From NCBI GenBank assembly GCA_036494465.1, contig DASXOJ010000250.1, positions 1 to 64,000 on the forward strand: a DNA stretch of 64,000 nucleotides, written 5' to 3'. Source of the stretch: CAJCJE01 sp036494465. Lineage in GTDB: Bacteria > Actinomycetota > Actinomycetes > Mycobacteriales > Pseudonocardiaceae. The notes beneath the pieces were generated by a model. That model did not search any database and was not told the DNA's origin. It saw only the letters and a program-made list of their open reading frames with translations. This document shows positions 51,806 to 59,496 of the stretch, one piece after another (within the stretch, counting starts at the first letter, position 1; each line of letters opens with the position of its first letter). The translations under genes were made by a program, and so were the position numbers.

Positions 51806-52275
51806 GCGGTGTCGACTCCGTGCGGGAACTCGTCGAGCTGATCCAGAACAACCCGGACGAGGCCAACTTCACCGGTGGCTTGAGCGAGGAGGACATCGCC
51901 CGCGCCGAAACCGAGCTCGCGGCGACCTTCCCGCCCTCCTACCGCTTCTTCCTGGCCGAGCTGGGCAGTTGCGAGGCGGGCAGCGTCGAACTGCTCGGCG
52001 TCTACCGGACCGCGGCGCTGGGCGATCGACTGCTCGGCACCGTATCGGAAACCCTCGACGCCCGTGGCGACGAGCGTTTTCCCCGCGATCTGCTGGTGAT
52101 CGAGTACGACGGCATGGGCGGGATCATTTCGCTGGACGCCTCTGCGCCGGACCAGGACGGCGAATATCCGGTCGTCGTCTGGGATCCGGGTGCAGACGCG
52201 CGCGGTGGCCCCGAGCGGCTGGCTGACGATTTCGGCACGTACGCCTTGCGTCGTTGCCAGGTCGGGTTGGGCTGA
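51802..52275 (+). CDS. SMI1/KNR4-family immunity protein
   Basis: A 157-residue SUKH-fold protein: LSEEDIARAETELAATFPPS, YRFFLAELGSCEAGSVELLG and FPRDLLVIEYDGMGGIISLD. This family is the most common immunity protein to RHS and other polymorphic toxins. Its ATG overlaps the toxin's stop codon (ATGA), ensuring co-synthesis. It should neutralise the LHH nuclease tip of the preceding protein, inferred from order and family. Confidence 0.9.
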   Translation: MSGVDSVRELVELIQNNPDEANFTGGLSEEDIARAETELAATFPPSYRFFLAELGSCEAGSVELLGVYRTAALGDRLLGTVSETLDARGDERFPRDLLVIEYDGMGGIISLDASAPDQDGEYPVVVWDPGADARGGPERLADDFGTYALRRCQVGLG

Positions 52276-52276
52276 G

Positions 52277-52462
52277 TCAGATCCCGGTGGTCACGCCGGT
52301 TCGGCGAACAACGCGTTCATGCAGCGCGGCCCGGTTGTCGCCGGGCAGGGTCCAGGTCACGTCCGGCGCGAGCGCGCCGCGCAGCCCCTCCCAGTCTTTT
52401 GTGGACAGCGCGGTGACGAACGCGGTGGCGAGGTCGTGCTTGGTCTGTTCGGCGGTCGGCAT
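52277..52462 (-). pseudogene. Truncated SnoaL/NTF2-like protein
   Basis: A 61-residue frame whose first 43 residues (HDLATAFVTALSTKDWEGLR, GALAPDVTWTLPGDNR) match the start of SnoaL/NTF2-fold proteins, usually about 130 residues. After PGDNR the match stops and the frame ends with unrelated residues (RVVRRTGVTTGI). The missing two thirds is not found downstream, where the SUKH gene begins at once. A gene remnant is likely. It is divergent from an ArsR gene, as intact SnoaL genes often are. Confidence 0.6.
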
Positions 52463-52479
52463 GCGAAACCCTTCCGGTG

Positions 52480-52503
52480 ACAGTTCGATTTATTTTGAAC
52501 TGT
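52480..52503. promoter_or_regulatory. ArsR-type operator dyad
   Basis: ACAGTTC (52480-52486) and GAACTGT (52497-52503) are perfect inverted arms around the A/T-rich spacer GATTTATTTT, 11 bases before the ArsR start. Its placement between the ArsR gene and the truncated SnoaL gene fits autorepression. Confidence 0.6.
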
Positions 52504-52513
52504 AGCGCGTATC

Positions 52514-52816
52514 ATGGTGGGCGTGGAACTGGATCACCCGGCGACCGATGCACTGCGCATCGAGGACGTGCTGGCCGCGCTCAACCACCCGGCTCGGTTG
52601 CGGGTGGTGCGCACGCTCGCCTCCAACGACGAGCTGACCTGCCAGGAGATCCTGCCCGACATGACCAAGAGCAGCGCCAGCCACCACTGGCGGATGCTGC
52701 GCGAGAGCGGCATCGTCGAACAGCGCCGCGAGGGCCGCTACCTGTACCTGCGGCTGCGCAAAGCCGACCTGGACACCCGCTTCCCCGGCCTGCTCGACGC
52801 GGTCATCAAGGGTTGA
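52514..52816 (+). CDS. ArsR-family transcriptional regulator
   Basis: A 100-residue winged-helix repressor: IEDVLAALNHPARLRVVRTL, the HTH LTCQEILPDMTKSSASHHWR and the wing IVEQRREGRYLYLRLRKADL. There is no CxC metal site, so it probably responds to something other than arsenic or similar metals. The ATG at 52514 lies next to a perfect dyad. Divergent from a broken SnoaL-like gene, which was presumably its former target. The 3' end overlaps the convergent dehydrogenase by 11 bases. Confidence 0.88.
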   Translation: MVGVELDHPATDALRIEDVLAALNHPARLRVVRTLASNDELTCQEILPDMTKSSASHHWRMLRESGIVEQRREGRYLYLRLRKADLDTRFPGLLDAVIKG

Positions 52817-53759
52817 GCATCCGAACCGGCGCCCCTGCCCGCCAGGCCGCGATGTCCTCGACCGCCTCGCGGAAGTAGACCCGGTAGTTGGTGTCGCTCA
52901 CGTAGCCGAGGTGCGGCGTGGCCAGCACGTTCGGCAATGTGCGGAACGGGTGCCCGGCAGGCAGCGGTTCCTGCTCGAACACGTCGAGCCCGGCCCCGGC
53001 GATCCGGCCCGAGCGCAGCACGTCGACCAGCGCGTTCTGGTCCACGATCGCCGCGCGCGAGGTGTTGATCAGCAGCGCCCCGGGTCGCAGCAGCGCGAGG
53101 TCGTCCGCGCCGAGCAGGCCCCGCGTGCGGTCGGAGAGCACCAGGTGCACGGACAGCACATCGCTGGCCCGCACCAACTCCGCCTTGCTCGCGGCGAGCC
53201 GAACCCCCTCGGCTGAGGTCCGTTCCTCGGTCAGGTTCTGGCTCCAGGCCACGACATCCATCCCGAACGCCCTGCCGACCCGCCCGACCGCGCCGCCGAT
53301 CTTGCCGAAACCGAGCAGCCCCAACGTCTTCCCGGCCAGTGTCGTACCGACCGTGCTCTGCCACGGTCCGTTGGTCCGCAACTCGGCGTTCTCGACGGTG
53401 ATGCGGCGAGCCAGACCCAGGATCAGCGCCCAGGTGAGCTCGGCGGGCGGTTTGCTGTCGCTGCCGGTCCCGCACACCGTCACGCCCGCATCGGCGGCCG
53501 CGGTCAGATCGATCGACGCGTTGCGCATGCCGCTGGTGATCAGCAGGCGCAACGCTGGCAGCCGGGCGAACAACTCGGCGGGGAACGGGGTGCGCTCGCG
53601 CATGATCACCAGGATCTCGCAGTCCCGCACGGCCTCGACCAGGTCGTTCTGGGAGGCGAAATGCTCCTGGTAGCTGCGTACTTCGACGCCGTCCAGCCCG
53701 GCCCAGTCCGCCATGGCCAGCGCGACATCCTGATAGTCGTCCAACACCGCGACACGCAC
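52806..53759 (-). CDS. D-2-hydroxyacid dehydrogenase
   Basis: A 317-residue NAD(P)-dependent dehydrogenase of the D-isomer-specific 2-hydroxyacid family. The Rossmann motif is LGLLGFGKIGGAVGRVGRAF. The catalytic residues are Arg in LINTSRAAIVD, Glu in DVFEQEPLP and His in ATPHLGYVS. The N-terminal flavodoxin-like half starts MRVAVLDDYQDVALAMADWA, and the ligand loop has ITSGMRNASIDL. The closest group is the phosphoglycerate/glyoxylate reductase-like set, but the exact substrate is uncertain. The GTG at 53759 is used. Confidence 0.9.
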   Translation of the reverse strand: MRVAVLDDYQDVALAMADWAGLDGVEVRSYQEHFASQNDLVEAVRDCEILVIMRERTPFPAELFARLPALRLLITSGMRNASIDLTAAADAGVTVCGTGSDSKPPAELTWALILGLARRITVENAELRTNGPWQSTVGTTLAGKTLGLLGFGKIGGAVGRVGRAFGMDVVAWSQNLTEERTSAEGVRLAASKAELVRASDVLSVHLVLSDRTRGLLGADDLALLRPGALLINTSRAAIVDQNALVDVLRSGRIAGAGLDVFEQEPLPAGHPFRTLPNVLATPHLGYVSDTNYRVYFREAVEDIAAWRAGAPVRMLNP

Positions 53760-53768
53760 GGCATCAAG

Positions 53769-54209
53769 CTAACTTGCCTGGCCGGTCGGCAGATCCTCGG
53801 GCCAGCCGATCACCCGCCGCGCCTCGATCGCGCGCACCACGGCGCCGGTGAAGTTCGCGCCGGTCACGTCGGTGAGACCGGCGGGCGTGCCAGTGTTGAC
53901 GTAGCCGAACCTGGCCCAGCTCAGGTCGGCATTGCTCAGGTCGGCACCGCGCAGGTAGCAACCGGAGAACGCGGCGCGCCGCAGCGACGCCGCGCTCAGG
54001 TCGACGCCGCGCAGGTCGCAGAACAGGAAGTGGCAGCCGTCCAGGCTGGCGTGCCGCAGGTCGGCGTTGCGGAACGAGCAGTGCCGCAGCCACAGCGGTT
54101 GGCAGCGCAGAGAAGTCAGGTCCGCACCGTCGAACACCTGATCGGCGACGTTGCCGTACCGGCGCTGCGCGTGCAGGAACTCGCGCGGCGTCGCCATGAA
54201 ATAGATCAT
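53769..54209 (-). CDS. Pentapeptide-repeat protein
   Basis: A 146-residue protein with about a dozen A(D/N)Lxx-type repeats (FDGADLTSLR, FRNADLRHASLDGCHFLF, DLRGVDLSAASLRRAAFSGC, YLRGADLSNADLSWARFGY). These build a right-handed quadrilateral beta-helix. Some such proteins mimic DNA and protect gyrase (Qnr, MfpA), but this one is shorter than those, so that role is only a possibility. The start could be 54209 or ATG 54197 (MATPREF). It lies 9 bases from the dehydrogenase gene on the same strand. Confidence 0.82.
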   Translation of the reverse strand: MIYFMATPREFLHAQRRYGNVADQVFDGADLTSLRCQPLWLRHCSFRNADLRHASLDGCHFLFCDLRGVDLSAASLRRAAFSGCYLRGADLSNADLSWARFGYVNTGTPAGLTDVTGANFTGAVVRAIEARRVIGWPEDLPTGQAS

Positions 54210-54277
54210 GACATTCAGATCACGGTGAGGCGACCGGATTAGTCCAACATCGCCCTTTGGTGCGGGTCTGGCACTAT

Positions 54278-54297
54278 GCGTAGGAGTATTCCTACGC
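54278..54297. promoter_or_regulatory. ArsR operator 1 (upstream palindrome)
   Basis: GCGTAGGAGTATTCCTACGC has perfect 8-base arms around GTAT. It sits immediately upstream of the -35 of the ArsR-SRPBCC operon. It shares the core TAGGA-N4-TCCTA with the second site. Confidence 0.7.
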
Positions 54298-54327
54298 TTG
54301 ACGGGTAGGAATACTCCTACCTATTGT
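54298..54327 (+). promoter_or_regulatory. ArsR-SRPBCC promoter with operator 2 filling its spacer
   Basis: TTGACG (54298-54303) and TATTGT (54322-54327) are separated by exactly 18 bases. The spacer, GGTAGGAATACTCCTACC (54304-54321), is a perfect palindrome with 7-base arms around ATAC. Repressor binding would cover the whole promoter. The predicted transcription start falls at or next to the GTG start (54334), so a leaderless mRNA is expected. Confidence 0.75.
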
Positions 54328-54333
54328 GGTGGG

Positions 54334-54690
54334 GTGCCCCAGCGAACCAAGGACTCCGCGACCGACCGCCTCTTCGGCGCGCTGGCCAACCCCACCCGGC
54401 GCGACGTGCTCGACCTGCTGCTCTCCGGTCCGCGCACGGTCGCGGACATCGCGACGCACTTCGACATGGCCCGGCCGAGCGTGTCCGAGCACCTGAAGGT
54501 GCTCAAGGACGGCGGCCTGGTCGCGGAAACCCGGCACGGCCGGTTCCGCCACTACGCGGTCGAGCCGCAACCCCTGCACGACCTGGGGGAGTGGCTACGC
54601 CCCTACGAACGCTTCTGGCGCGAACGGCTGGCCGCCATGGCCGAACTCGTCGACCAGATCGCTGCCCAAGACACGGAGGAATCCGAGTGA
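54334..54690 (+). CDS. ArsR-family repressor of an SRPBCC operon
   Basis: A 118-residue winged-helix regulator: DRLFGALANPTRRDVLDLLL, HTH TVADIATHFDMARPSVSEHL and wing AETRHGRFRHYAVEPQPLHD. It lacks Cys metal sites. This ArsR type is regularly paired with an AHSA1/SRPBCC protein, as here with a GTGA overlap. The GTG at 54334 was chosen because the promoter and two operators end just before it; an earlier start would lie inside the operator. Autorepression is strongly supported by the two palindromes. Confidence 0.9.
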   Translation: MPQRTKDSATDRLFGALANPTRRDVLDLLLSGPRTVADIATHFDMARPSVSEHLKVLKDGGLVAETRHGRFRHYAVEPQPLHDLGEWLRPYERFWRERLAAMAELVDQIAAQDTEESE

Positions 54691-55148
54691 CCGAGGACCC
54701 GACCAGCATCAACGTCGACCAGTTCTTCCCGCACCCACCCGAACTGGTGTGGCGCGTGCTGACCACGTCCGAGCTGATGGCGCGCTGGCTGATGCCCAAC
54801 GACTTCAAACCCGAGCTCGGCCACGTGTTCACCTTCACCAGCAAACCGATACCCGGCACGGACTTCTCCGGCACCGGCCGCTCCGAGGTGTTATCGATCG
54901 AGGAACCGGCCCTGCTGCGGATCAGCTGGCAGGACGCGGCAAAACCGGACGGCCCGGTCACCTTCGTCACCTGGCGCCTGGAGTCCGAGGGGCGCGGCAC
55001 CCGGATGTTCCTGGAACACAGCGGTTTCGACCTCGACAACCCGCAGCAGCGAGCCATGCGCAAGATCATGGGCGGTGGCTGGCGTGGCATCGTCGAGCGC
55101 GGTTTCGGTGTCGTGCTGGACGAGATCGCCGGCGCCGAGGTTAAGTGA
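54687..55148 (+). CDS. SRPBCC (AHSA1-like) domain protein
   Basis: A 153-residue START/Bet v1-fold protein: VDQFFPHPPELVWRVLTTSE, ARWLMPNDFKPELGHVFTFT, TFVTWRLESEGRGTRMFLEH and GGGWRGIVERGFGVVLDEIA. The family binds hydrophobic ligands or acts on clients such as Hsp90 in eukaryotes; bacterial copies with ArsR partners have no assigned ligand. The GTG overlaps the ArsR stop. It may bind the same small ligand that its partner senses. Confidence 0.88.
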   Translation: MTEDPTSINVDQFFPHPPELVWRVLTTSELMARWLMPNDFKPELGHVFTFTSKPIPGTDFSGTGRSEVLSIEEPALLRISWQDAAKPDGPVTFVTWRLESEGRGTRMFLEHSGFDLDNPQQRAMRKIMGGGWRGIVERGFGVVLDEIAGAEVK

Positions 55149-55225
55149 TCGGTTAACGACGGCATCCGGACACCTCCCGGCGCGACGTAGCCTTGGGGCT
55201 CGCCCGTCACCCCGGGAGGTGTCTG

Positions 55226-55492
55226 ATGCAAGGCAGCGAGCAGGCGTTGGACGTGCTGCGCGACATCTGGCACGCGCGCTCGCAGACCAGCGCCGAACTC
55301 GACGAGATCCACGGCCAACGCCACCAGAAGACGTGCAAGAACATGAAGAACGTCGGCTTCGGTGGCAATGCGGATCCGGTCGACAACGATCTGCGCGTGG
55401 CCTGGCGGGACCGGCTGGAACGCGACGGCAAGCTGCGCCCGGACGCGGAAAGCGTCGGCGACCTGCTGCGCGACCCGGCCGACCGTGGCTGA
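55226..55492 (+). CDS. Small basic protein upstream of MoxR gene
   Basis: An 88-residue soluble protein (QGSEQALDVLRDIWHARSQT, HQKTCKNMKNVGFGGNADPV, DNDLRVAWRDRLERDGKLRP), helical in its first third and charged throughout, with one Cys. No family is recognised. The ATG at 55226 has GGGAGGTG upstream. It overlaps the start of the MoxR-type ATPase by 8 bases, so the three genes to 57451 appear to be one operon and it may be a client or regulator of the AAA-VWA pair. Confidence 0.65.
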   Translation: MQGSEQALDVLRDIWHARSQTSAELDEIHGQRHQKTCKNMKNVGFGGNADPVDNDLRVAWRDRLERDGKLRPDAESVGDLLRDPADRG

Positions 55493-56354
55493 CCCCACCT
55501 CGGTCGCCGACCTCACCGACACGCTGCTGGCAGGCGGTTATCTCGCCGATCGAGGACTGGCCACCGCAGTCTATGTCGCGATGTCGTTGCGCCGCCCGGT
55601 GTTGCTCGAAGGCGAGGTCGGCGTCGGCAAGACCGAGCTCGCCAAGGTGATCGCGGCACGCTACCAGCGCGAGCTGATCCGGTTGCAGTGCTACGAAGGC
55701 ATCGACACCAACCAGGCACTGTACGAATGGGACTACGCGAGGCAACTCCTGCACATCAGGGCCCTCTCCGAACACCAGCTAGCCGACGACACCACGGTGG
55801 ACGCCCTGTTCGGCCCCAAGTTCCTGCTGGAACGCCCACTGCTCAAAGCCATCCGGACCGGCAGCAGCGCCGTCCTGCTCATCGACGAGATCGACCGCGC
55901 CGACGACGAGTTCGAGGCTTTTCTGCTGGAGTTGTTGTCCGACTTCCAGATCAGCATTCCCGAGATCGGCACCATCGCCGCCGCCGAACCGCCGCTGGTC
56001 ATCCTCACCTCCAACCGCACCCGCGAACTGCACGACGCGCTCAAACGCCGCTGCCTCTACCACTGGATCGACTACCCGAGCCCCGAACGCGAAATCGAGA
56101 TCGTCCTGCTCCGCCAACCCCAGGTCGCGCAGGCACTGGCCGAACAAGTGGTCGGCGCCGTGCACCGCCTCCGCGAACTCGAACTGGCCAAGCCGCCCGG
56201 CGTCGCGGAAACCATCGACTGGGCCCGCACCCTCGATTTCCTCGGCGAGACCAACCTGACCCCGGCCGCCGCCGACGCCACCATCGGCGCGGTGATCAAG
56301 GAGCACGACGACCTCACCCTGGTCCGCGCCAACCTCGACGAGCTCACCGGCTGA
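55485..56354 (+). CDS. MoxR-type AAA+ ATPase
   Basis: A 289-residue AAA+ protein. Walker A is LLEGEVGVGKTELAK, Walker B LLIDEIDRADDEFEAF, sensor 1 VILTSNRTRELHDALKRRC (with the arginine finger), and the lid region follows. The sequence YEGIDTNQALYEWDY is characteristic of the CoxD-like or CGN MoxR branch. MoxR ATPases work with VWA proteins to remodel or insert metal cofactors into client enzymes. The GTG at 55485 lies inside the preceding gene's end. The VWA gene follows after 2 bases. No molybdenum hydroxylase is in the window. Confidence 0.92.
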   Translation: MADPTSVADLTDTLLAGGYLADRGLATAVYVAMSLRRPVLLEGEVGVGKTELAKVIAARYQRELIRLQCYEGIDTNQALYEWDYARQLLHIRALSEHQLADDTTVDALFGPKFLLERPLLKAIRTGSSAVLLIDEIDRADDEFEAFLLELLSDFQISIPEIGTIAAAEPPLVILTSNRTRELHDALKRRCLYHWIDYPSPEREIEIVLLRQPQVAQALAEQVVGAVHRLRELELAKPPGVAETIDWARTLDFLGETNLTPAAADATIGAVIKEHDDLTLVRANLDELTG

Positions 56355-56356
56355 CC

Positions 56357-57451
56357 ATGGCCGAAGCAGGCATGATCGCCGTGCTCGTCGAATTCGCCGA
56401 CGCCCTGCGCGCGGCAGGCATCGTGGTCGGCTCCGGCGACGTGCTCACCTACTCGTCGGCGCTCGCCCGCCTGGACGCCACCGACCTCGGCGACCTCTAC
56501 TGGGCGGGCCGCACCACCCTGGTGACCCGCCGCGAAGACATCCCCACCTACCACGACACGTTCGTGCGTTTCTTCCTCAACAGCACAACCCCCATGGCGG
56601 ACGTCCTGCGCCTGCACGAAGCCGCGGCGACCCTCACCACACCGGCGGCCGAAGGCGTCGAGGGCGAACCCGACGACAATGCGCCGCTCGGCTGGCAAGC
56701 GTCGGCGGCAGAAGTCCTGCGGCACAAGTCCTTCGCCGCCTGTACCGAAGCGGAACTGGCCGCGCTGCGCAAGATCATGGCCGCCATCCGCCTCACCCCA
56801 CCCCGCCGCCGCACTCGGCGCACCCGACCGGCCCGCACCGGTCGCACACCGGACCTGCGGCGCACCATCCGCACGTCGCTGCGCACCGCAGGTGAACCCG
56901 TGGCCCTGCACTGGCGTCAGCGCCAGGCCCGCCCGCGCCCGCTGATCCTGATCCTGGACGTGTCCGGGTCCATGGCCGACTATTCGCGCGGACTGCTCCA
57001 ATTCGCCTATTCGACGCGGCGCGCCGCGCGCAAGGTCGACGTGTTCTGCTTCGGCACCCGGCTCACCAGGATCACCGCGCCGCTGCACCACCGCAGCCCC
57101 GACGAGGCACTGCGCCGCGCGGCCGCGCTGGTCGTCGACTGGGAAGGTGGCACCAGGATCGGTGGCTGCCTCGACGAGTTCGTCCGCACCTGGGGCAGGC
57201 GCGGCGCCTGTCGTGGCGGCATCGTCGTGATCTGCTCGGACGGCCTGGACCGGGGCGACCCGGACGTGCTGGCCACCGCCATCCACCGGCTTTCCCTGCT
57301 GTGTCACCGAATCGTCTGGCTCAACCCGCACAACGCCGACCAGCCGCCACTCGGCATGGCGATCGCGAAACCGCACATCGACGAGCTGCTCTCCGGCCAC
57401 GACCTGGCCAGCCTCACCGAACTCGCGGCACTGCTCCCGAAGTTGGCCTGA
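56357..57451 (+). CDS. CoxE-like VWA-domain protein
   Basis: A 364-residue protein. The N-terminal helical part (LVEFADALRAAGIVVGSGDV, LYWAGRTTLVTRREDIPTYH) is followed by a basic linker (PPRRRTRRTRPARTGRT) and a VWA domain with the MIDAS motif LILDVSGSMADYS, then DWEGGTRIGGCLDEF and VVICSDGLDRGDP. It is the partner of MoxR-type ATPases in CO-dehydrogenase and related maturation systems. The pair probably loads or rearranges a metal-containing client encoded elsewhere. A perfect terminator follows at 57459. Confidence 0.9.
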   Translation: MAEAGMIAVLVEFADALRAAGIVVGSGDVLTYSSALARLDATDLGDLYWAGRTTLVTRREDIPTYHDTFVRFFLNSTTPMADVLRLHEAAATLTTPAAEGVEGEPDDNAPLGWQASAAEVLRHKSFAACTEAELAALRKIMAAIRLTPPRRRTRRTRPARTGRTPDLRRTIRTSLRTAGEPVALHWRQRQARPRPLILILDVSGSMADYSRGLLQFAYSTRRAARKVDVFCFGTRLTRITAPLHHRSPDEALRRAAALVVDWEGGTRIGGCLDEFVRTWGRRGACRGGIVVICSDGLDRGDPDVLATAIHRLSLLCHRIVWLNPHNADQPPLGMAIAKPHIDELLSGHDLASLTELAALLPKLA

Positions 57452-57458
57452 GGTTGAC

Positions 57459-57490
57459 GTTGTGGGACCGGCGCACTCCGGTCCCACAAC
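57459..57490. terminator. Bidirectional terminator between VWA and DoxX genes
   Basis: GTTGTGGGACCGG (57459-57471) pairs perfectly with CCGGTCCCACAAC (57478-57490), a 13-bp stem with a 6-base loop. It lies between two convergent stop codons 42 bases apart. Confidence 0.92.
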
Positions 57491-57493
57491 GAA

Positions 57494-57952
57494 TCACGCG
57501 GCGGCCTCTTCCGCGTCCGTGCGGTAACCACTGCCGCGCTGGGCCCGGCTCAGTTTCGACGCCAAGGCCCACGGCCCCGGCCCCATCACCGCGATCAGCA
57601 CGAAAATCCAGGCATACAGCGCGGCAGGCTCGCCGCTGTTCACGATCGGCAGCAATCCGTGCTTGATGTGCACGGTGAAATACGCGAACGCCATGGACCC
57701 CGAACAGAGCAACGCCGCGACCCTCGTCCCGACGCCCAGCGCGACCAAAACACCGCAAACCAGCTCGATCACCGCTGCCCACCAGCCAGGCCAGGTGCCG
57801 AACGCGACCGTCCCGCCGTGCGTGCCCGACGCTCCGCCGAACACACCGAACAAGGACGCGGCACCGTGACAGGCGAACAGGAAACCGACGACGATACGAA
57901 ATATTGACTGTGTCGGGCCGGTTAATGACGCGATTGTTAACGCAGGCTTCAT
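57494..57952 (-). CDS. DoxX-family membrane protein
   Basis: A 152-residue protein with four helices: SIFRIVVGFLFACHGAASLF, WWAAVIELVCGVLVALGVGT, ALLCSGSMAFAYFTVHI and ALYAWIFVLIAVMGPGPWAL. The pattern and length fit the DoxX superfamily, some members of which take part in membrane redox or sulfur chemistry. The function here is unknown. The ATG at 57952 has GGAGG 5 bases upstream and was preferred over an ATG five codons earlier. It has a short basic tail (RAQRGSGYRTDAEEAAA). Confidence 0.85.
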   Translation of the reverse strand: MKPALTIASLTGPTQSIFRIVVGFLFACHGAASLFGVFGGASGTHGGTVAFGTWPGWWAAVIELVCGVLVALGVGTRVAALLCSGSMAFAYFTVHIKHGLLPIVNSGEPAALYAWIFVLIAVMGPGPWALASKLSRAQRGSGYRTDAEEAAA

Positions 57953-58269
57953 GTGTCCTCCAGTCATGATGTGAATTTCATGTCCGACATCGACACAGCG
58001 CGCACTCCCCAGTACGCGAACCCTGTGTCAGTCGCAGTGAGCCTGCTTGCTGCTGGTGCGCTCACCAGTGAAGCGCCCATGGACACGCACAGTCAAGACC
58101 GGAAGACGGTGTGAAAACTTCCTTGGAGAAATATTGGAATTCGCGGATCGTCTTGGTCAGCCGTTCACGGAACCTCTATTCGCTCGCCCTCGAATCAAGA
58201 CGGCGATTGAATCCGCAAATACCGAGACCGGAATTGCCGCCCGACTGCGCCGATCGCGTGAATGTGAAT
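57953..58269. other. Intergenic region between DoxX and the aldo/keto reductase genes
   Basis: About 320 bases with lower G+C than the surroundings, especially 58100-58270 (for instance AAATATTGGAATTCGCGG). Short plus-strand frames here continue into antisense of the aldo/keto reductase and have no family resemblance. It should contain the DoxX promoter. Otherwise nothing is recognised; old degenerate coding sequence is possible. Confidence 0.45.
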
Positions 58270-59358
58270 TCAGTACCGATTGGGGCTCGACGCGATCACC
58301 GGGTACGGCTGCGTCGCCCGCCCGTCCACGGTCGCGCCGGCGAACTGCAACAACGGCGCGCTGTGGTTGGCGGAAGCCGGGAAAGCGAGTTCCGGCGTAG
58401 AGATCTCGTCGAGTTCAGCGCGGTGCTCGTCGCCCAGGTCCAGTTCCAGCGCGGAAATGTTGTCCAGCAACTGGTCCACCCGCCGTGCGCCGATCAGCGT
58501 CGAGGTGATCCCCGGCCTGCCCTGCGCCCACGCCAACGCCACTGCGGCCGAGCTCACGCCCAGGTCGGCGGCGACCTTGTTGACCAGGTCGATCACCTGG
58601 TACTGCCGCTCGGTCGGCGGCTGGAAGTAGTCGGCCGACGTGGTGCGCGTCGTCGCCTCCGGCACCGGACGATCACTGCCGAACCGGCCGGACAGGAACC
58701 CGTTCTTCAGCGGGCTCCACGGCAGCACCCCGATACCGAACTCCCGCGCGGCCGGGATCAGTTCCCCTTCGGACGTCCGCTCCAGCAACGAGTACTCCAG
58801 TTGCAGCGCGGTGATCGGCGTCCACGAGGTGTACCGGGTGATCATCGCCGCCTGCGCGACCCGGAACGCGGGCAGATCGGAAAGCCCGATGTAGCGCACC
58901 TTTCCGGCGCGCACCAGGTCGTCCAGCGTGCGCAGCGTCTCCTCCAGCGGGGTGACCGGGTCGTAGTTGTGCACCCAGTAGATGTCCACGTAGTCGGTGC
59001 GCAACCGGCGCAGTGAATCCTCCAACTGGTGCAGGATCCCCTTGCGCCCGACCCCGCCACCGTTCGGGTCGCCCGCGTGCAGGTTGGCGAAGAACTTGGT
59101 GCCGAGCACGACCCGGTCCCGGCGTTCCGGGTGTGCCACGAAGAAATCGCCGAGGATCTTCTCGGCATGGCCGTTGGTGTACATGTTCGCCGTGTCGATC
59201 GAGTTGCCACCATGATCGAGATAGGCGGCGAGCACGTTGGTCGACTCCTCCGGGCTGGCGCCCCAACCGTGGTCCTCGCCGAAGGTCATCGTGCCCAGGG
59301 TGAACGGGCTGACCCGCAGCCCCGACCTGCCGAGGGTGACATAGGAGTCCAGTGCCAT
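58270..59358 (-). CDS. Aldo/keto reductase
   Basis: A 362-residue NADPH-dependent reductase of the AKR superfamily. The tetrad is Asp in GGNSIDTANMYTNG, Tyr of the same segment, Lys in VVLGTKFFAN and His in DIYWVHNYDPV. The cofactor motif appears in the late segment GITSTLIGARRVDQLLDNIS. It resembles the YajO/Tas-like group (GTMTFGEDHGWGASPEES). It reduces an aldehyde or ketone; the natural substrate is unknown. It is divergent from an AraC regulator (starts 138 bases apart), the usual arrangement for inducible control. Confidence 0.93.
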   Translation of the reverse strand: MALDSYVTLGRSGLRVSPFTLGTMTFGEDHGWGASPEESTNVLAAYLDHGGNSIDTANMYTNGHAEKILGDFFVAHPERRDRVVLGTKFFANLHAGDPNGGGVGRKGILHQLEDSLRRLRTDYVDIYWVHNYDPVTPLEETLRTLDDLVRAGKVRYIGLSDLPAFRVAQAAMITRYTSWTPITALQLEYSLLERTSEGELIPAAREFGIGVLPWSPLKNGFLSGRFGSDRPVPEATTRTTSADYFQPPTERQYQVIDLVNKVAADLGVSSAAVALAWAQGRPGITSTLIGARRVDQLLDNISALELDLGDEHRAELDEISTPELAFPASANHSAPLLQFAGATVDGRATQPYPVIASSPNRY

Positions 59359-59496
59359 GATCTTTCGCTCCAGCTGTTGTCGGATTCACTCACCGGTGTT
59401 TCGGTGATACTTCATTCCACCTCGAATCCGGTGCTCGCGGTAGCTAGATCGACTCAGGTCGTTGCACGATCCGCGCAAGCTTGCTTCAATGGAGGA

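Noticed and set aside
53769..54209. Pentapeptide protein as a Qnr/MfpA-type gyrase protector
   Set aside because: Too short and without the paired loops of those proteins; only the general repeat fold is supported.
58047..59016. Plus-strand frames of 117 and 301 residues
   Set aside because: They run into antisense of the aldo/keto reductase, lack good ribosome-binding sites and show no motifs.
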